Part shown: piece after piece, positions 46,725 through 56,900 of the stretch | How positions within the stretch are numbered: position 1 is the first letter of the stretch | Layout: every line of letters begins with the position of its first letter | Assembly (NCBI RefSeq): GCF_004379255.2 | Contig: NC_056051.1 | Coordinates: forward strand, 6,164,062 to 6,228,061 | Length of the DNA stretch: 64,000 bases | Source of the DNA: Salvia splendens | Taxonomy: Eukaryota > Streptophyta > Magnoliopsida > Lamiales > Lamiaceae | Direction of reading: 5' to 3' | The notes under the pieces: generated by a model | The model's input: only the letters and a program-made list of their open reading frames with translations | What the model was told of the DNA's origin: nothing | The model's database searches: none | Translations under genes and position numbers: made by a program

Positions 46725-47111
46725 TTATATGCTCTCGCTGTCCTGTGGCTTCCTTGCAGCTTCATTAATGTCGACTGTAAGTCGCTCTCCATTAAACTCT
46801 AGATTCATCGTCCCATGGCGGACATTAATGACTGTGCTGGCGGTGGATAGGAAAGGTCTTCCGAAGAGGATTCCAACGGACTCCTCCGCTCCTGGCTCCA
46901 TCATCTTTATGACAAAGAAGTCGGAGAGGTACATAATCTTGTTCACCTTGACGATTTCATTCTCCAGAATTCCCTCGGGGTAAATGCAAGATCCATTTGC
47001 TAGTTGTATCACCATATCAGTTTCGACTAGTTTTGCTTCCCCCAGCTTTTCATACATAGAATATGGCATAACATTGATGGAAGTCCCTAGATCGCACATT
47101 GCTTGCTCCAT
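46725..47111 (-). CDS. Athila-like aspartic protease region
   Basis: On the minus strand the active site reads CDLGTSINVMPYS, the Athila-type D-L-G-[AS]-S form. It is followed by VIQLANGSCIYPEGILE, ILFGRPFLSTA and a terminal LTVDINEAA. The active-site motif is intact, although upstream and downstream parts of the polyprotein are broken. The protease would process gag and pol in virus-like particles. The element lacks integrase, so any activity would be incidental. Confidence 0.75.
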   Translation of the reverse strand: MEQAMCDLGTSINVMPYSMYEKLGEAKLVETDMVIQLANGSCIYPEGILENEIVKVNKIMYLSDFFVIKMMEPGAEESVGILFGRPFLSTASTVINVRHGTMNLEFNGERLTVDINEAARKPQDSESI

Positions 47112-47183
47112 TAGAATGTCTCTGATGGAGATGGGAAGCGTAAATACCCCTGGGTCAGTCTTCTTTGGGGAAAGATCACTAGG

Positions 47184-48889
47184 TTAGATCACTACGGTCA
47201 CATTCTCTGCTTCGACCATCCTCCCCTTCTCAGCAACATGTTCACAGGTGCCAGACTCTTCTTCTGTTGTGACTTGATCAAGGGTGCTGGACTCAAAGCT
47301 TCCGTTATGATTGGGTCTGGGTGCTGGAAAACTCGCAGATGAGCTTTGATAAACTGTTTCTGATTTCAGAGAGACTGCATTGACATTCTCTCGCCCAGTA
47401 GGTTGTTGCACTGTAGCCAGAATTTTTCCTTCATTACCTCTCAGTTCGCCCAGTGACATGGCAACTTTAGATAGCTGTTTCGTACGCATATCTAGTGCAG
47501 CCCTCTGTTCTTTCTGGGCTTCTTGTATTTCTCGCATTGCATCTTGGGGCTGACGCGGGATCATCACATCTCCTGGACCTTCATTTTGCTGCTTGTTATA
47601 TCTTTGATTAAAACGGCCTCCTCCATGGCCTTGCTGGTAGTAGCCGGAAGGTCCATAGTGCTCTTGTTGGTTCTGGGCGAAATGATTCTGTTGGTTTCCT
47701 TGGAAGTACTGTGGATTCCCTTGGGGTTGCTGGTTTCCTCTTTGGTACTGCGGGACATAATTCACCATTTGATTATTTGGCTGCCTTCCCTGGTTGCTAA
47801 ACTAAGGGATTTGGTGTTGGTACCCCCAGTCTCCTTCCTGTTGTCGGTTAGACCAGTTAGGTTGTCCTCCACTTGACCAGTTCCCTTGAGGTCCACTTGA
47901 CCAACCTGCCTGACCTCCCTGCATTCTATTCCCTCCAGTGTTTGGTCTATCCTGGATCCGAGCAGGCCAGTTGGGCTGCCCGTCAGAGGGTTGTATCTGT
48001 TGTGTCGAGGATGGGGGTGGTTGGCTTTGATTCTGATCAGTCCACCTAAAGTTGGGGTGGTCCCTCCATGGAGCATCTCTTTGCTTCCCCTGGATCCAGT
48101 TGCCATTTGCGTTCCAGTGGCCAACGGCATTCACTTGGGCATGCGGCTCCACCTCTGGGGGAAACTCGCAGTAGTAATAATGATGTTTTTCTGGTGGGGG
48201 CGGTTGCGGCACATACTGCGTCTCTTTTGGGGCAGGTGGTGGTGGCGGTCTGGCTTTCTCAACTGCTTCCAGTAGCTTCTTCTCCATTTGCTCAAATCGA
48301 GCCTCCAACTTTTCATCGTTGCGCGCCTCTGCTGCGTGCACTGCCCCTCGTCTATACTGCCTTCAGGATGTCTCGTATGAGCGCTTGGCCTCGATCAGCC
48401 TCTCCAGGATATTCTTGGCTTGGCTAAATGGGGTTTTAGAGAAATCCCCTTGAGCTGCGAGGTTGAGGTCGTTCTTGCTGTCCACCGTGAGTCCGCCATA
48501 AAAGATCGAGTAGATCTCTCGCTCCCCCAGCTTGTGGTTAGGGCATGCTTGAAGCAGCCCTTGGAATCTATCCCAGTATTGGCCGAGGGGCTCATCGTAC
48601 TGCTGTCTGGCTTCTGTAATCTCCCGCTTGAGGGCACTTGTCTTCGACGCTGGAAAGAAGCGATCGAGAAATATCATACGGAATTCAGCCCAGGTCCTGA
48701 TGGATCCTTCTGGCAGTCTTGACAGGACGTGGTTCCAGCCGGCACGGGCTGAATATCACAATATCGGCAGAACTCCTCCAGAAAAGCGTACGGACACTCC
48801 TTTGAAAGACCGTAGAAGTGGGACAAAACGACCAGTACTCCCGATTTGATCACGATGGTCCGCATCCCAGGAGTAGTGGTGATGGCATG
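47184..48889 (-). pseudogene. Athila-like gag, frameshifted
   Basis: Pieces in order on the minus strand: 48889-48674 (LSHFYGLSKECPYAFLEEF), 48677-48363 (gag core: MIFLDRFFPASKT, YDEPLGQYWDRFQGLLQACP), 48341-47802 (Gln/Pro/Trp/Asn-rich with PPPPPAPKET), 47768-47184 (Gln/Asn-rich YQRGNQQPQGN, then MREIQEAQKEQRAALDM, possibly a coiled coil). Frameshifts separate them at about 48675, 48350 and 47785, and a deletion lies in the capsid core. The N-terminus lies beyond the solo LTR (50138-50078). Confidence 0.82.
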
Positions 48890-48894
48890 TGTGG

Positions 48895-50072
48895 TGATAA
48901 GGCTCATTTCATGCATCGGTTTAAGGGTGAAGTACATGCTACTTGATCGGTTAATCGCGCAAAACAAGTGGTAAATGTGCAGAAATACCACTTGACCAAG
49001 GCAGCAAGGCCGAACTGATCAAGCAAGTACAAAAGGCGATAAAAGGCCAAGAATCGGGGGAGTTGATCAAGGGGGAGCGATCAAGCAGTTAGGTGGGGAC
49101 CGCTGGCTTCTAGAAGAAGAACACGTGAGCAAATGAGCTGGATATGGCACACCATTCTGTTATCAAGGACGATGTTCTAGAAGGGGACACGTGCTAGCTT
49201 ATGAGACGCAAGGACGGAGCTGAGTCACGAATCTGTTACCAAAAAGCATCGTCATTCTAGAAGAATAGCACGTAGCAATCAATGAGTCGCTCACTCTCAG
49301 AATGAGCGAATATTCCCTGTCAAGATCGTTATCCAGCTGGCGGCCGAATCGAGCTTATAAATAGAGGGTGTGCCACCACAAGAAGGAATCGGAGACTTTA
49401 CTTTTCGTCTAGTTTAGCTTAGCTTAGTTATCTAGCGTTGTTCAGCTCTCTAGCTTAGTTTAGTTCAGTTCTCTAGCTTAGTTAGATAGCTTAGTTTAAA
49501 GGGCGACCGAAAGGGAGCGCTGCAGAATACTCATTTCTGTTAGCGTTATCTTAAGTTTCCCGCTGAGATTCTTCGCAGTTTTTACCGCTTTCTTAGCTTC
49601 CAAAGTGTTAGCTTAGTTTAAATTTCACGTTGTACTCAGCTTTTAGTTTAATCAAAGTTATTTTCGCTTTTAATCCGCGCATTTACTTTTCTGTTATTAC
49701 CTGCAATTCACTTGATCCAGTAGTTAAATTTCCATTGATCAAGCTAGCTAGTTTAATTATGTCTAGATTAAAAACAGTAGTTAAAAACTCCCAAGTTAAA
49801 GCGTGGCAGCAGCCAACCCCCCCTGTTCACTACTTACACACTCGACACACCAACTTCTCTGTGGGATCGACCCCGAACTTGCCGCTTTACTGTTAAAGTT
49901 GTGCAAAATTGGGAGTTATAAATTACTTTGGCAAGGCGGAAGGGGCGAGAGCTAGAGTGCATTGATTAAGTGGCAACGACATTTGCTAACTGATCCAATC
50001 GGTTCGGTTATCATTCCATATAACTTGATCCGCATTCTATTCGCATTTTCGACCTCTTTCCAAGCCCTTCCA
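48895..50072 (+). mobile_element. Solo LTR of a sister Athila-like family, opposite orientation, inside gag
   Basis: It starts TGATAAGGCTCATTTCATGC and ends AGCCCTTCCA, with a perfect 5-bp target duplication TGTGG (48890-48894 and 50073-50077). It resembles the window's Athila-like LTRs over its length, including a TATAAATAG box at about 49356, but differs at its 3' end. A single LTR with a clean duplication is the product of LTR-LTR recombination. It splits gag between its N-terminus and core. Confidence 0.93.
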
Positions 50073-50077
50073 TGTGG

Positions 50078-50430
50078 GCTCCCTGTCGTCATGAGCGTGT
50101 AGAGAACCGATTCCAGAATCATTGTCGGCGAGAGCCATCTTTGCTTCTTCGGGTGGTGGTGGTTTGGGCTGTGTGTTCTTTTCTTCTTCCTCCTCGCTGG
50201 TCAGTTGATCAGTTGCTGCTGCTGCTTGTGCGGCTCTGTATCGAGTGGTGACGACGCCGGCTTCCTAGACTCTCCACTGAGTGTTAGTGCCTCTGTATAT
50301 CAAGGGGTGATTCCAGTAGTCGCCGTGGTGGTACCTTCTCATCAACAGTAGGAAAAACAAATGAGAAAAGAAAGAAATAAAATTATATACACCTACGCAC
50401 TACGCACAAACATAAAATAACACCATGCTT
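50078..50430 (-). pseudogene. Athila-like leader and gag N-terminus
   Basis: On the minus strand an ATG at 50138 gives MALADNDSGIGSLHAHD and runs into the solo LTR. An upstream frame from about 50346 (MRRYHHGDYWNHPLIY) meets a TAG and then reads Ala/Gln- and Glu-rich sequence into the same ATG. The true gag start is therefore uncertain. Confidence 0.6.
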
Positions 50431-50447
50431 CCCCGGCAACGGCGCCA
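50431..50447 (-). promoter_or_regulatory. Primer-binding site for tRNA-Asp
   Basis: The minus strand reads TGGCGCCGTTGCCGGGG, complementary to the 3' end of plant tRNA-Asp including CCA. It lies 4 bases after the end of the 5' LTR. This PBS is characteristic of Athila-type elements and fixes the element's orientation. Confidence 0.9.
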
Positions 50448-50451
50448 TTTT

Positions 50452-51585
50452 TGAAGGGAATTGTGAGACGAAGATTGAGAATGGATCAAGTTATATTGAC
50501 AGATAACCGAACCGGTTGGATCAGTTAGCAAATGTTGTTGCCACTTAATCAATGCAATCTCTCTCTTTGCTCGTTTCCTTACCAAAGTAATTTATAACTC
50601 CCAATTTTGCACTACTTTAACAGTAAAGCGGCAAGTTCGGGGTCGATCCCATAGAGAAGTTGGTGTATCGAGTGTGTGAGTAGTGAACAGGGGGTTGGCT
50701 GCTGCCACGCTTTAACTTGGGAGTTTTTAATTACTGATTTTACTCTAGGCAGAATTAAACTTGCTAACTTGATCAAGGTAAATTTAACTACTGGGTCAAG
50801 TAAATTGCAGGCGAAATTAAAACAGTAAATGCGCGGATGAAAACGAAATAACTTTGATAAAAACTAAACTAAGTACAACGTGAAATGTAAACTAAGCTAA
50901 CACTTCGGAAAATAAGAAAGCAAGTAAAACCGAGAAGAATCTCGGTGGGAAACTTAAGAATTCACCGACAGAAATGAAGTATTCTGCAGCGCTCCCTTTC
51001 GGTCGCCCTTCTAACTAAGCTATCTAGAGAACTCAACTAAACTAGAGAGCTAAACTAAAACTAGCTAACTAAGCTAAACTAAAGACGGAAAGTAAAGGGG
51101 CGGATTTTTTTCTTGTGGTAGCACATCCTCTATTTATAAGCTCGACTTCGACCTCCAGCTGGATAACGATCTTGACATGGAATATTCGCTCATGCTGAGA
51201 GTGAGCGACTCATTGATTGCTACGTGCCTTTCTTCTAGAATGACGACGCTTTTCAGTAACAGATTCGTGACTCAGCTCCGTCCTTGCGTCTCATATGTCA
51301 GCATGTGTCCCCTTCTAGAACGTCGTCCTTGATAACAGAATGGTGCGCCACATCCAGCTCATTTCCTCACGTGTCCTTCTTCTGGAAGCCAGTGGTCCCC
51401 GCCTAACTGCTTGATTACTCCCCCGATTTATTGGCCCTTTTCGCCGATTGTACTTGCTTTATCAGCTTGGCCTTGTCGCCTTGGTCAAGCGGCATTTCTG
51501 CACAATTAACACTTGTTTTGCGCGATAAACCGATCAAGTAGCATACATTTTAACCAAAAACCAATGCATGAAATATGCCTTATCA
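50452..51585 (-). repeat. Athila-like 5' LTR
   Basis: 1,134 bp, reading on the minus strand from TGATAAGGCAT (51585) to CCCTTCA (50452). The flanking CTTAC (51586-51590) pairs with CCTAC at 16772-16776. It is clearly related to the 3' LTR copies but carries private indels. Confidence 0.92.
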
Positions 51586-51589
51586 CTTA

Positions 51590-51780
51590 CCCATGCTTTG
51601 AAGTTATAATTTTGTTGAGTGTTTTTGGATGTGATGTTGTGTTGCATTTGGAGATAAATTTATAGTAGCCGTAGTAGATAAATTTGAGCAATTGAGTGGT
51701 AGATATATTTTACGAGACAAGTTGACGTAGTCAAAAAGTTTTTCCACATGCACATGGGAATGGGATAAGGAAACCTCAAT
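51590..51780 (-). promoter_or_regulatory. Displaced start codon, 5' UTR and promoter of peptide gene B
   Basis: The ATG is at 51594-51592, followed by only GG before the Athila-like LTR. On the gene strand a TATA-like CTATAAATTTATC lies at about 51663 and TTGACTACGTCA at 51734-51723 (129 nt upstream of ATG). The segment aligns base for base with the promoter of gene C. Transcription from here would now enter the retroelement LTR. Confidence 0.7.
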
Positions 51781-52064
51781 TATTTTGAATCTCAAATAGT
51801 GTTTCTTCACTATTATCTAGACAATCAATAGAGAAGTATCTGTGTCATACGTAATTAAGGAAAATGAGAGGAAAGGCCCTTGTCTTCTTGGTCTAGAAGA
51901 GGGATAACAAACTTTCATTATTGAGTTATTGCAGATTTTTTAATAATTTACAATTCAAATATTGGTATTTCGGGCCTGTATAGTCAGGGCTCGGCTTGAA
52001 TGTAGGCCTCCTCCTTCTCGCACAAACGAACATAATTTGCTCCATTAAAATAAATGAGTATTCA

Positions 52065-52255
52065 AACTCAAGGGTCGAGTGGCATGGACTCGTCCATCCC
52101 TAATCAAATGGTCAGGGGATCGATCTCTCCTTCTGGGTATGGAGCAGCTTTAAATCCTTGGGCCAGCTGTCTCATCTATTAAGGTGCCTACAAATCAGCT
52201 CGGAAAATAGTCATTAGGCCTGCCGGTGGTTACCCTGGGTAATTACTAAAAAAAT
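52065..52255 (+). mobile_element. tRNA-derived SINE with 14-bp target duplication
   Basis: A 191-bp unit is flanked by a perfect 14-bp duplication TAAATGAGTATTCA (52051-52064 and 52256-52269). A box-A-like GTCGAGTGGCATGGACT (52074-52090) and a box-B-like GGATCGATCTC (52117-52127) form a pol III promoter, and it ends in an A-rich tail. A 3'-truncated copy is at 60633-60743. Confidence 0.85.
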
Positions 52256-52269
52256 TAAATGAGTATTCA

Positions 52270-53280
52270 CGCGTTCATAAATATTCATGTCACATTATTG
52301 TCTACTTGTTTAGTGGAGTTGTACACTATTACCCGCGCATATTGGATGTTAGTATTTGTTAAATACGTGTAAAGTATTGGAGTATTAAATATATATTGCG
52401 TAACACCGGTTAAATTACACATGTGTAGCTATTTTTAGGAGGAACTATTTAATCAATTAAAATTTAGAATTATGAGTTTAAAATGAATTTGATTTGTTAG
52501 ACAAGATAATAGAAAGATATAATACTTCATGCGATAAGACACCACCAAGTTTGTTTATGACTAAATTAGTCAGTGTGAAGATGAAATGCATAATCATAAA
52601 ATCTAATATGATCTTGACATACAAAATAATGTTAGTTGCAATATGAAATAAGTCATAAGATTCATTTATAATTAAATTAGTCATACGTGTGAGATGATTA
52701 ATAAAGAGATACAATCTTATCTTAGCATTATGAAGTGTCGTCAAGGATTGGACTTTTAAATAAAAGATGATTGAATAAGAGATAAAAAGATTAATTATAA
52801 CTTTTAATAATAAGTACTTATAGCAACTTAATGAATCCTTTGGATTTGAGCAAATATACATTTTGTCGAGTTAGAACATTTAAAAAAATGTAATCGAAAA
52901 AAAATATGAATAAATAAAACCTCTAGTTATGAAAACACATAGGCCATAGCTACCGAACAACTACTTCTAAAAATATTAAAACAATCAAGAATATAAGTGT
53001 AAATATAGTGATTCTCTCAATTGAGAGACCAATTCTAATACTAGAATTTTTATTATATAGGTCTTCAAACAAGATTACCAGCTACATTCTAATCCTCTCA
53101 AACAAGGTTAGAGGAGGAAGAGAATGATATGAATTAATCACTGATTGGACTCCAAAACTGCTGGGAAAATCGGCTTGAACTGAGACAGATGTACCTTGGC
53201 CCTTTTTGCACCCTTTTCGATCTTTTTCTATTATTTATCAACAAACACGTCAAAAATACCAAATGTATAACATATACAAT
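52270..53280. other. AT-rich spacer between gene B promoter and gene D
   Basis: Nothing recognisable. Only spurious short open frames occur. It should contain the 3' UTR of gene D near its right end. Confidence 0.5.
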
Positions 53281-56200
53281 TTAGGAACATAATTTACATG
53301 ATTGACATTTAAAACGAGTCAAATTTAGTCCCCATGAAGGTGGCCTTCCGTGACAAATAGTCTTGTAACTACATTCGCGGCGCTTGTAACCTGGGCCCCC
53401 GATTGGTTTAATGGGTCCCCCCCGGATTGGTTTAACAGCGCCCCGCCGGAGTGGTTTATCGGCGTTCGTCTCGGCTTCCACAAATAAAAATATATTAGCA
53501 ACAATACATGCACACTTTTATCAATTATTGTTAATAAAAACATCATACTTTAATTCTGAAACAACATGACGGTTAGTGACTCGTCATCTGGCTGAGAATT
53601 GTTGAAAATATAATGCGGAAAATAAAATACAAATGCAGAAGGTAAAAGATGGGAAAAGCTTTATGGACTACATTGTATTAGACTGGAATTGTTTCTATGT
53701 GTTTTGTTGTGTGTTGTTGTGTCTACAATGAAAGCAACCGAGTCTCTTATATATGGTGGACTCGGCCCCTATGTATGGTAATATAATTAAGGCCATATTT
53801 TCCTCTATTACATTTATGATAATTGCTATCAATTCCCTTGATTCTCTGTGTCAATCTTCCTTAATTCTTGCTCTGTCAAACTCCTTGATTGTTGCTTGAT
53901 TGATTGCCCATGATTGCTTGAATTGCTGATCTTCAACACTCCCCCTCAAGTTGAGTATCGAACTTTTCGATATTCAACTTGCACGATATCCAATTTGATA
54001 AATAGTTTATACTCATATTTAGGAGTCCTTCAATTTTCCATTGATAGTTTATGCTAGTATCATAGAGCTTCTTCAATTCATCATTGATAGTTTAGACTCA
54101 TATCAAGGAGTTCTTCAATTTTGGTTGACAGTTTTAACTCGTGTCTTAGGAGCCAATTCCGACAGTTTTTGCTCGTGTCTTAGGAGCCAATCTGACAGTT
54201 TTTACTCCTGTCGAGGAGCCTTCTTCAATTTTTCTGACAGTTTTGACTCTTGTCGAGGAGCTAATTCTGACAGTTTTGACTCTTGTCGAGGAGCTAGTTC
54301 TGACAGTTTTGACTCTTGTCGAGGAGCTAATTCTGACAGTTTTGACTCTTATCGAGCGCTAATTCTGACAGTTTTGACTCTTGTCGAGGAGCTAATTCTG
54401 ACAGTTTTGACTTTTGTCGAGGAGCTAATTCTGACAGTTTTGACTCTTATCGAGGAGCTAGTTCTGACAATTTTGACTCTTGTGATGATCATGCACCGCG
54501 CCTCCTTTTCACAGCTACTTGTTGTTTTCTTCTCCTGTAGATCAGTCAGCTACTTCCTTCTCCTTTCTCGGTTGCTTCTTCTTCGCCGGGCATAGTCACC
54601 TCGATGAATTATCCGGCTGGGGCTGACCTCTCCCCCTCAACCGGATAATTCTTTAACTATTTGCTCTTGGGTCATTCCCCCATTGATCCTTTTCGTCACA
54701 TTCTCAATGCTCCATTGCTGAGACAAACTTCTTCTGCAGCCTTCTCGTCCTCTCACCGGCTGTCGTCTTTGGCCTACTCGGCCAACATAGGTTTGGAGAG
54801 GATTGTTCGGTCGGATTTCATCCTCTCCCTCTCGGCCGAACATTCCTTGAATATAGATTTTATCTCCGGATCTAGGGTTACTGTCACCTCCTGATCTGCG
54901 CTCCCCACCACTGGCCAATCAACCCCTTTTGTTCTTTCTCAATTGCATGAGCATATAACATAATCTTTGCAAAATTCTTAAGTTTCGGAATTGGTTTCGG
55001 GACTGCCTTGATATTTTCCGAAAGTTGCTGGGGGCTTTGTGTATGATTACTTTGGCTGGGGTCGTGGGGAAATATAGCAGAAGTTGGGGGCTGTCTACTG
55101 GAATTAAAAAATGAATGGGGTATTGGCTGTAATTTAACAAGACTTGAGGGATTTATTGTAAATCCCTCTTTACATTACGCTAAGTAGGAATTCCCCCCAA
55201 TCTTCCAAAATAAACCCTAATTCAAGAAGAGAACCAGCGCCGCCTCCCGTTTCTTCACGGCAACTCGACGCCGTCGCCGGCCATCCGGATTGAAGCTTGC
55301 CCTTGACTTCTGCTGGAACGAAGCAGGCTCGACTTCCAGCGCGTTCAGCCGTCGCTCCGCCTGTCCTCTACTGCCGCCGTCGGTGGAGCTGTCACGCCTT
55401 CGGCCGGCGCGACTAGCCACCGGTCTGCTGCTCGGCGTCCATGCGCCGCTTCCGTCTCCTCACGCGACACCGTGCTCCTGTCCATTCGACATCGTGGCGA
55501 CATCCTCTATCGCGTTCGCGTCGCGCTCGTCGAGACCCGCTGCTTCTACTCAGTGATGGTTGTAACGCTTCCGCGTCGGGGTCACACCTTCCCCGTTTGA
55601 ATCGGTATCGTCGATCTTGGTCGCTGCGTCGGGCAGCGACGCCATCCCTCGCGGAGGCCGCGGTCGTCGCCGTTCAGTGGCTGCTTCGCCATCCAAGGTA
55701 GGAGCTTTTGCCGCTATGCGTTGACCTCGACGTCAGCGGCCCCGATTAAGACTCCGTTGTTGGATAATTTTGTCGCTTGGTAGCCAAAAGACCGTGGCAG
55801 GCAATGGCATATCACCTCTTCAAACCTGCCAAATTGCTCATTCACAGCAACGGTAGACTGATCTACTTGAATACAACCAAGCATTTGACCCATTTTTGGA
55901 TATAGACAACTGAGCGAGAGAGAGAGATCAGAAACAGGTAGCTTAGCCGGGGAAATTTGAAATGAGGTTTTACAATTTTGCTTGCGCGTAGTGGAGCACT
56001 ATTATGTGGAGGTTTAGGGTTGGTTTGGATTGCTGCTCGGATTTGTAGTCGAGGGGCTTGGTTTGTGGGGATGACAATATGATAAATCGAAGCATCAAAT
56101 TTAGTTTGTGTGAATTTTTTTTGTTTGTTTTTGGATAGGTATATTAACAATTGGTTTTCAAACAAACTAACAAATTACGGATCGTTAGCTGCTCTGATAC

Positions 56201-56742
56201 CATGTTGAAAATATAATGCGGAAAATAAAATACAAATGCAGAAGGTAAAAGACAGGAAAAGCTTTATGGACTACATTGTATTAGACTGTAATTGTTTCTA
56301 TGTGTTTTGTTGTGTGTTGTTGTGTCTACAATGAAAGCAACCAAGTCTCTTATATAGGGTGGACTCGGCCCCTATGTATGGTAATACAATTAAGGTCATA
56401 TTTTCCTCTATTACATTTATGATAATTGCTATCAATTCCCTTGATTCTCTGTGTCAATCTTCCTTAATTCTTGCTCTGCCAATCTCCTTGATTGTTGCTT
56501 GATTGATTGCCCATGATTTCTTGAATTGCTGATCTTCAACAAGAATGAGTAGTAAAACATTCTGTGATCATATATGTCTATATACTCATAAAACAACATG
56601 AATTAATAATAACAAGAGATGAAAAGAGCATACTTTTGATACTGGTAGTCTCCGCAAGTTCTCTTGCAAAAGCTACTTGGGGGGACATTATGAGAACAAA
56701 TACCACCAAAATGTTTAGAAAAGAAATTACTTTTCGACCCAT
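53281..56742 (-). CDS. Small secreted peptide precursor D (100 aa, two exons, giant intron)
   Basis: Exon 1 is 56742-56634 (109 nt) and exon 2 is 53474-53281, with a GT-AG phase-1 intron of 3,159 bp that holds a 2.9-kb LTR element. The product starts [10 protein letters not shown], has a signal peptide ending near VAFA-26, then RELAET. The middle carries a repeated KPI[RG]GGP motif, then the core [13 protein letters not shown]. Unlike A-C, the frame continues past the usual stop for 17 residues to a Cys-rich end (KCQSCKLCS), as if the TAG of gene B had become TGG. Both exons are intact, so it may be functional if the element is spliced out. Family identity is unknown; secretion is inferred from the signal peptide. 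Confidence 0.65.
54121..54483. repeat. 33-bp minisatellite inside the non-autonomous element
   Basis: About ten units of GACAGTTTTGACTCTTGTCGAGGAGCTAATTCT occur between about 54127 and 54480. The left units are more diverged (GTGTCTTAGGAGCC), one is shortened (ATCGAGCGCT), and the rest are nearly identical. Because 33 is divisible by three, the plus strand reads an 11-residue [11 protein letters not shown] repeat, but nothing indicates it is translated. Confidence 0.9.
55200..55697 (+). other. GC-rich gene-like segment, possibly a captured host 5' exon
   Basis: This stretch contrasts sharply with its AT-rich surroundings. On the plus strand, antisense to the element, it begins with an AAACCCTAATTC 5'-UTR-like word (55209). 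It then runs through CG-rich sequence with an open frame from an ATG at 55441 and reaches CCAAG|GTAGGA, a good splice donor (55697/55698). That is the layout of a plant gene's first exon. No parent gene or protein domain is recognised. Confidence 0.45.
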
Positions 56743-56900
56743 ATTTTTTATGTTAACTATTAAATGAGTCTTTTTGGATGATATTTTGTGTTAATTTGAT
56801 CATCAATTTTTAGATAGATTTTAGTAAATGAATGGTAGAGAAATTTCCGGGTAATGTGGTGACTTAGTCAAAAAGTTTTTCCACATGGACATGGACATGG
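56740..56900 (-). promoter_or_regulatory. Promoter of peptide gene D
   Basis: On the gene strand TTGACTAAGTCA (56871-56860) lies 118 nt upstream of the ATG. It keeps the W-box TTGACT, while the TGA half-site is AAGTCA rather than ACGTCA. The adjoining CATGTGGAAAAACTTTT block is shared with B and C. The TATA region is degenerate (CTAAAAATTG). Confidence 0.55.

Larger units (their letters stand above)
16777..51585 (-). mobile_element. Athila-like Ty3/gypsy element, tandemly rearranged and loaded with nested insertions
   Basis: The outer limits are the 3' LTR start at 16777 (after CCTAC, 16772-16776) and the 5' LTR end at 51585 (before CTTAC, 51586-51590), a 5-bp target duplication with one mismatch. 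The element reads on the minus strand: 5' LTR 51585-50452, PBS for tRNA-Asp 50447-50431, gag about 50138-47184 (split by a solo LTR), protease 47111-46725, pol remnants (three partial copies of the linker, two of RT/RNase H), an env-like or spacer ORF region, then 3' LTR. Internal parts were duplicated together with flanking DNA, giving two copies of the 3' half (24865-29370 and 38576-43085). Integrase and most of the RT are missing, so it cannot mobilise itself. Confidence 0.8.
53600..56541 (-). mobile_element. Non-autonomous LTR retrotransposon in the intron of gene D
   Basis: LTRs are 53600-53938 and 56204-56541 (339 and 338 bp, TGTTGAAAAT to TCTTCAACA), with a perfect 5-bp target duplication AGAAT (53595-53599 and 56542-56546). 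The PBS (56203-56192, TGGTATCAGAGC on the minus strand) is complementary to initiator tRNA-Met, and a polypurine tract (minus strand GAGGGGGAG, 53950-53939) lies at the other end, so the element reads leftward. The 2.27-kb interior has no gag or pol; instead it has a minisatellite and a GC-rich gene-like stretch. The iMet PBS and 5-bp duplication point to copia machinery for mobilisation. Confidence 0.93.

Noticed and set aside
48895..50072. Second complete Athila-like element in plus orientation
   Set aside because: Only one LTR is present, flanked by a perfect TGTGG duplication and followed directly by gag of the host element, so it is a solo LTR.
54041..54595. 184-codon frame with [11 protein letters not shown] repeats as a repeat protein
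   Set aside because: It is the translation of a 33-bp minisatellite inside a non-autonomous retroelement; openness follows from the unit length and does not show coding.
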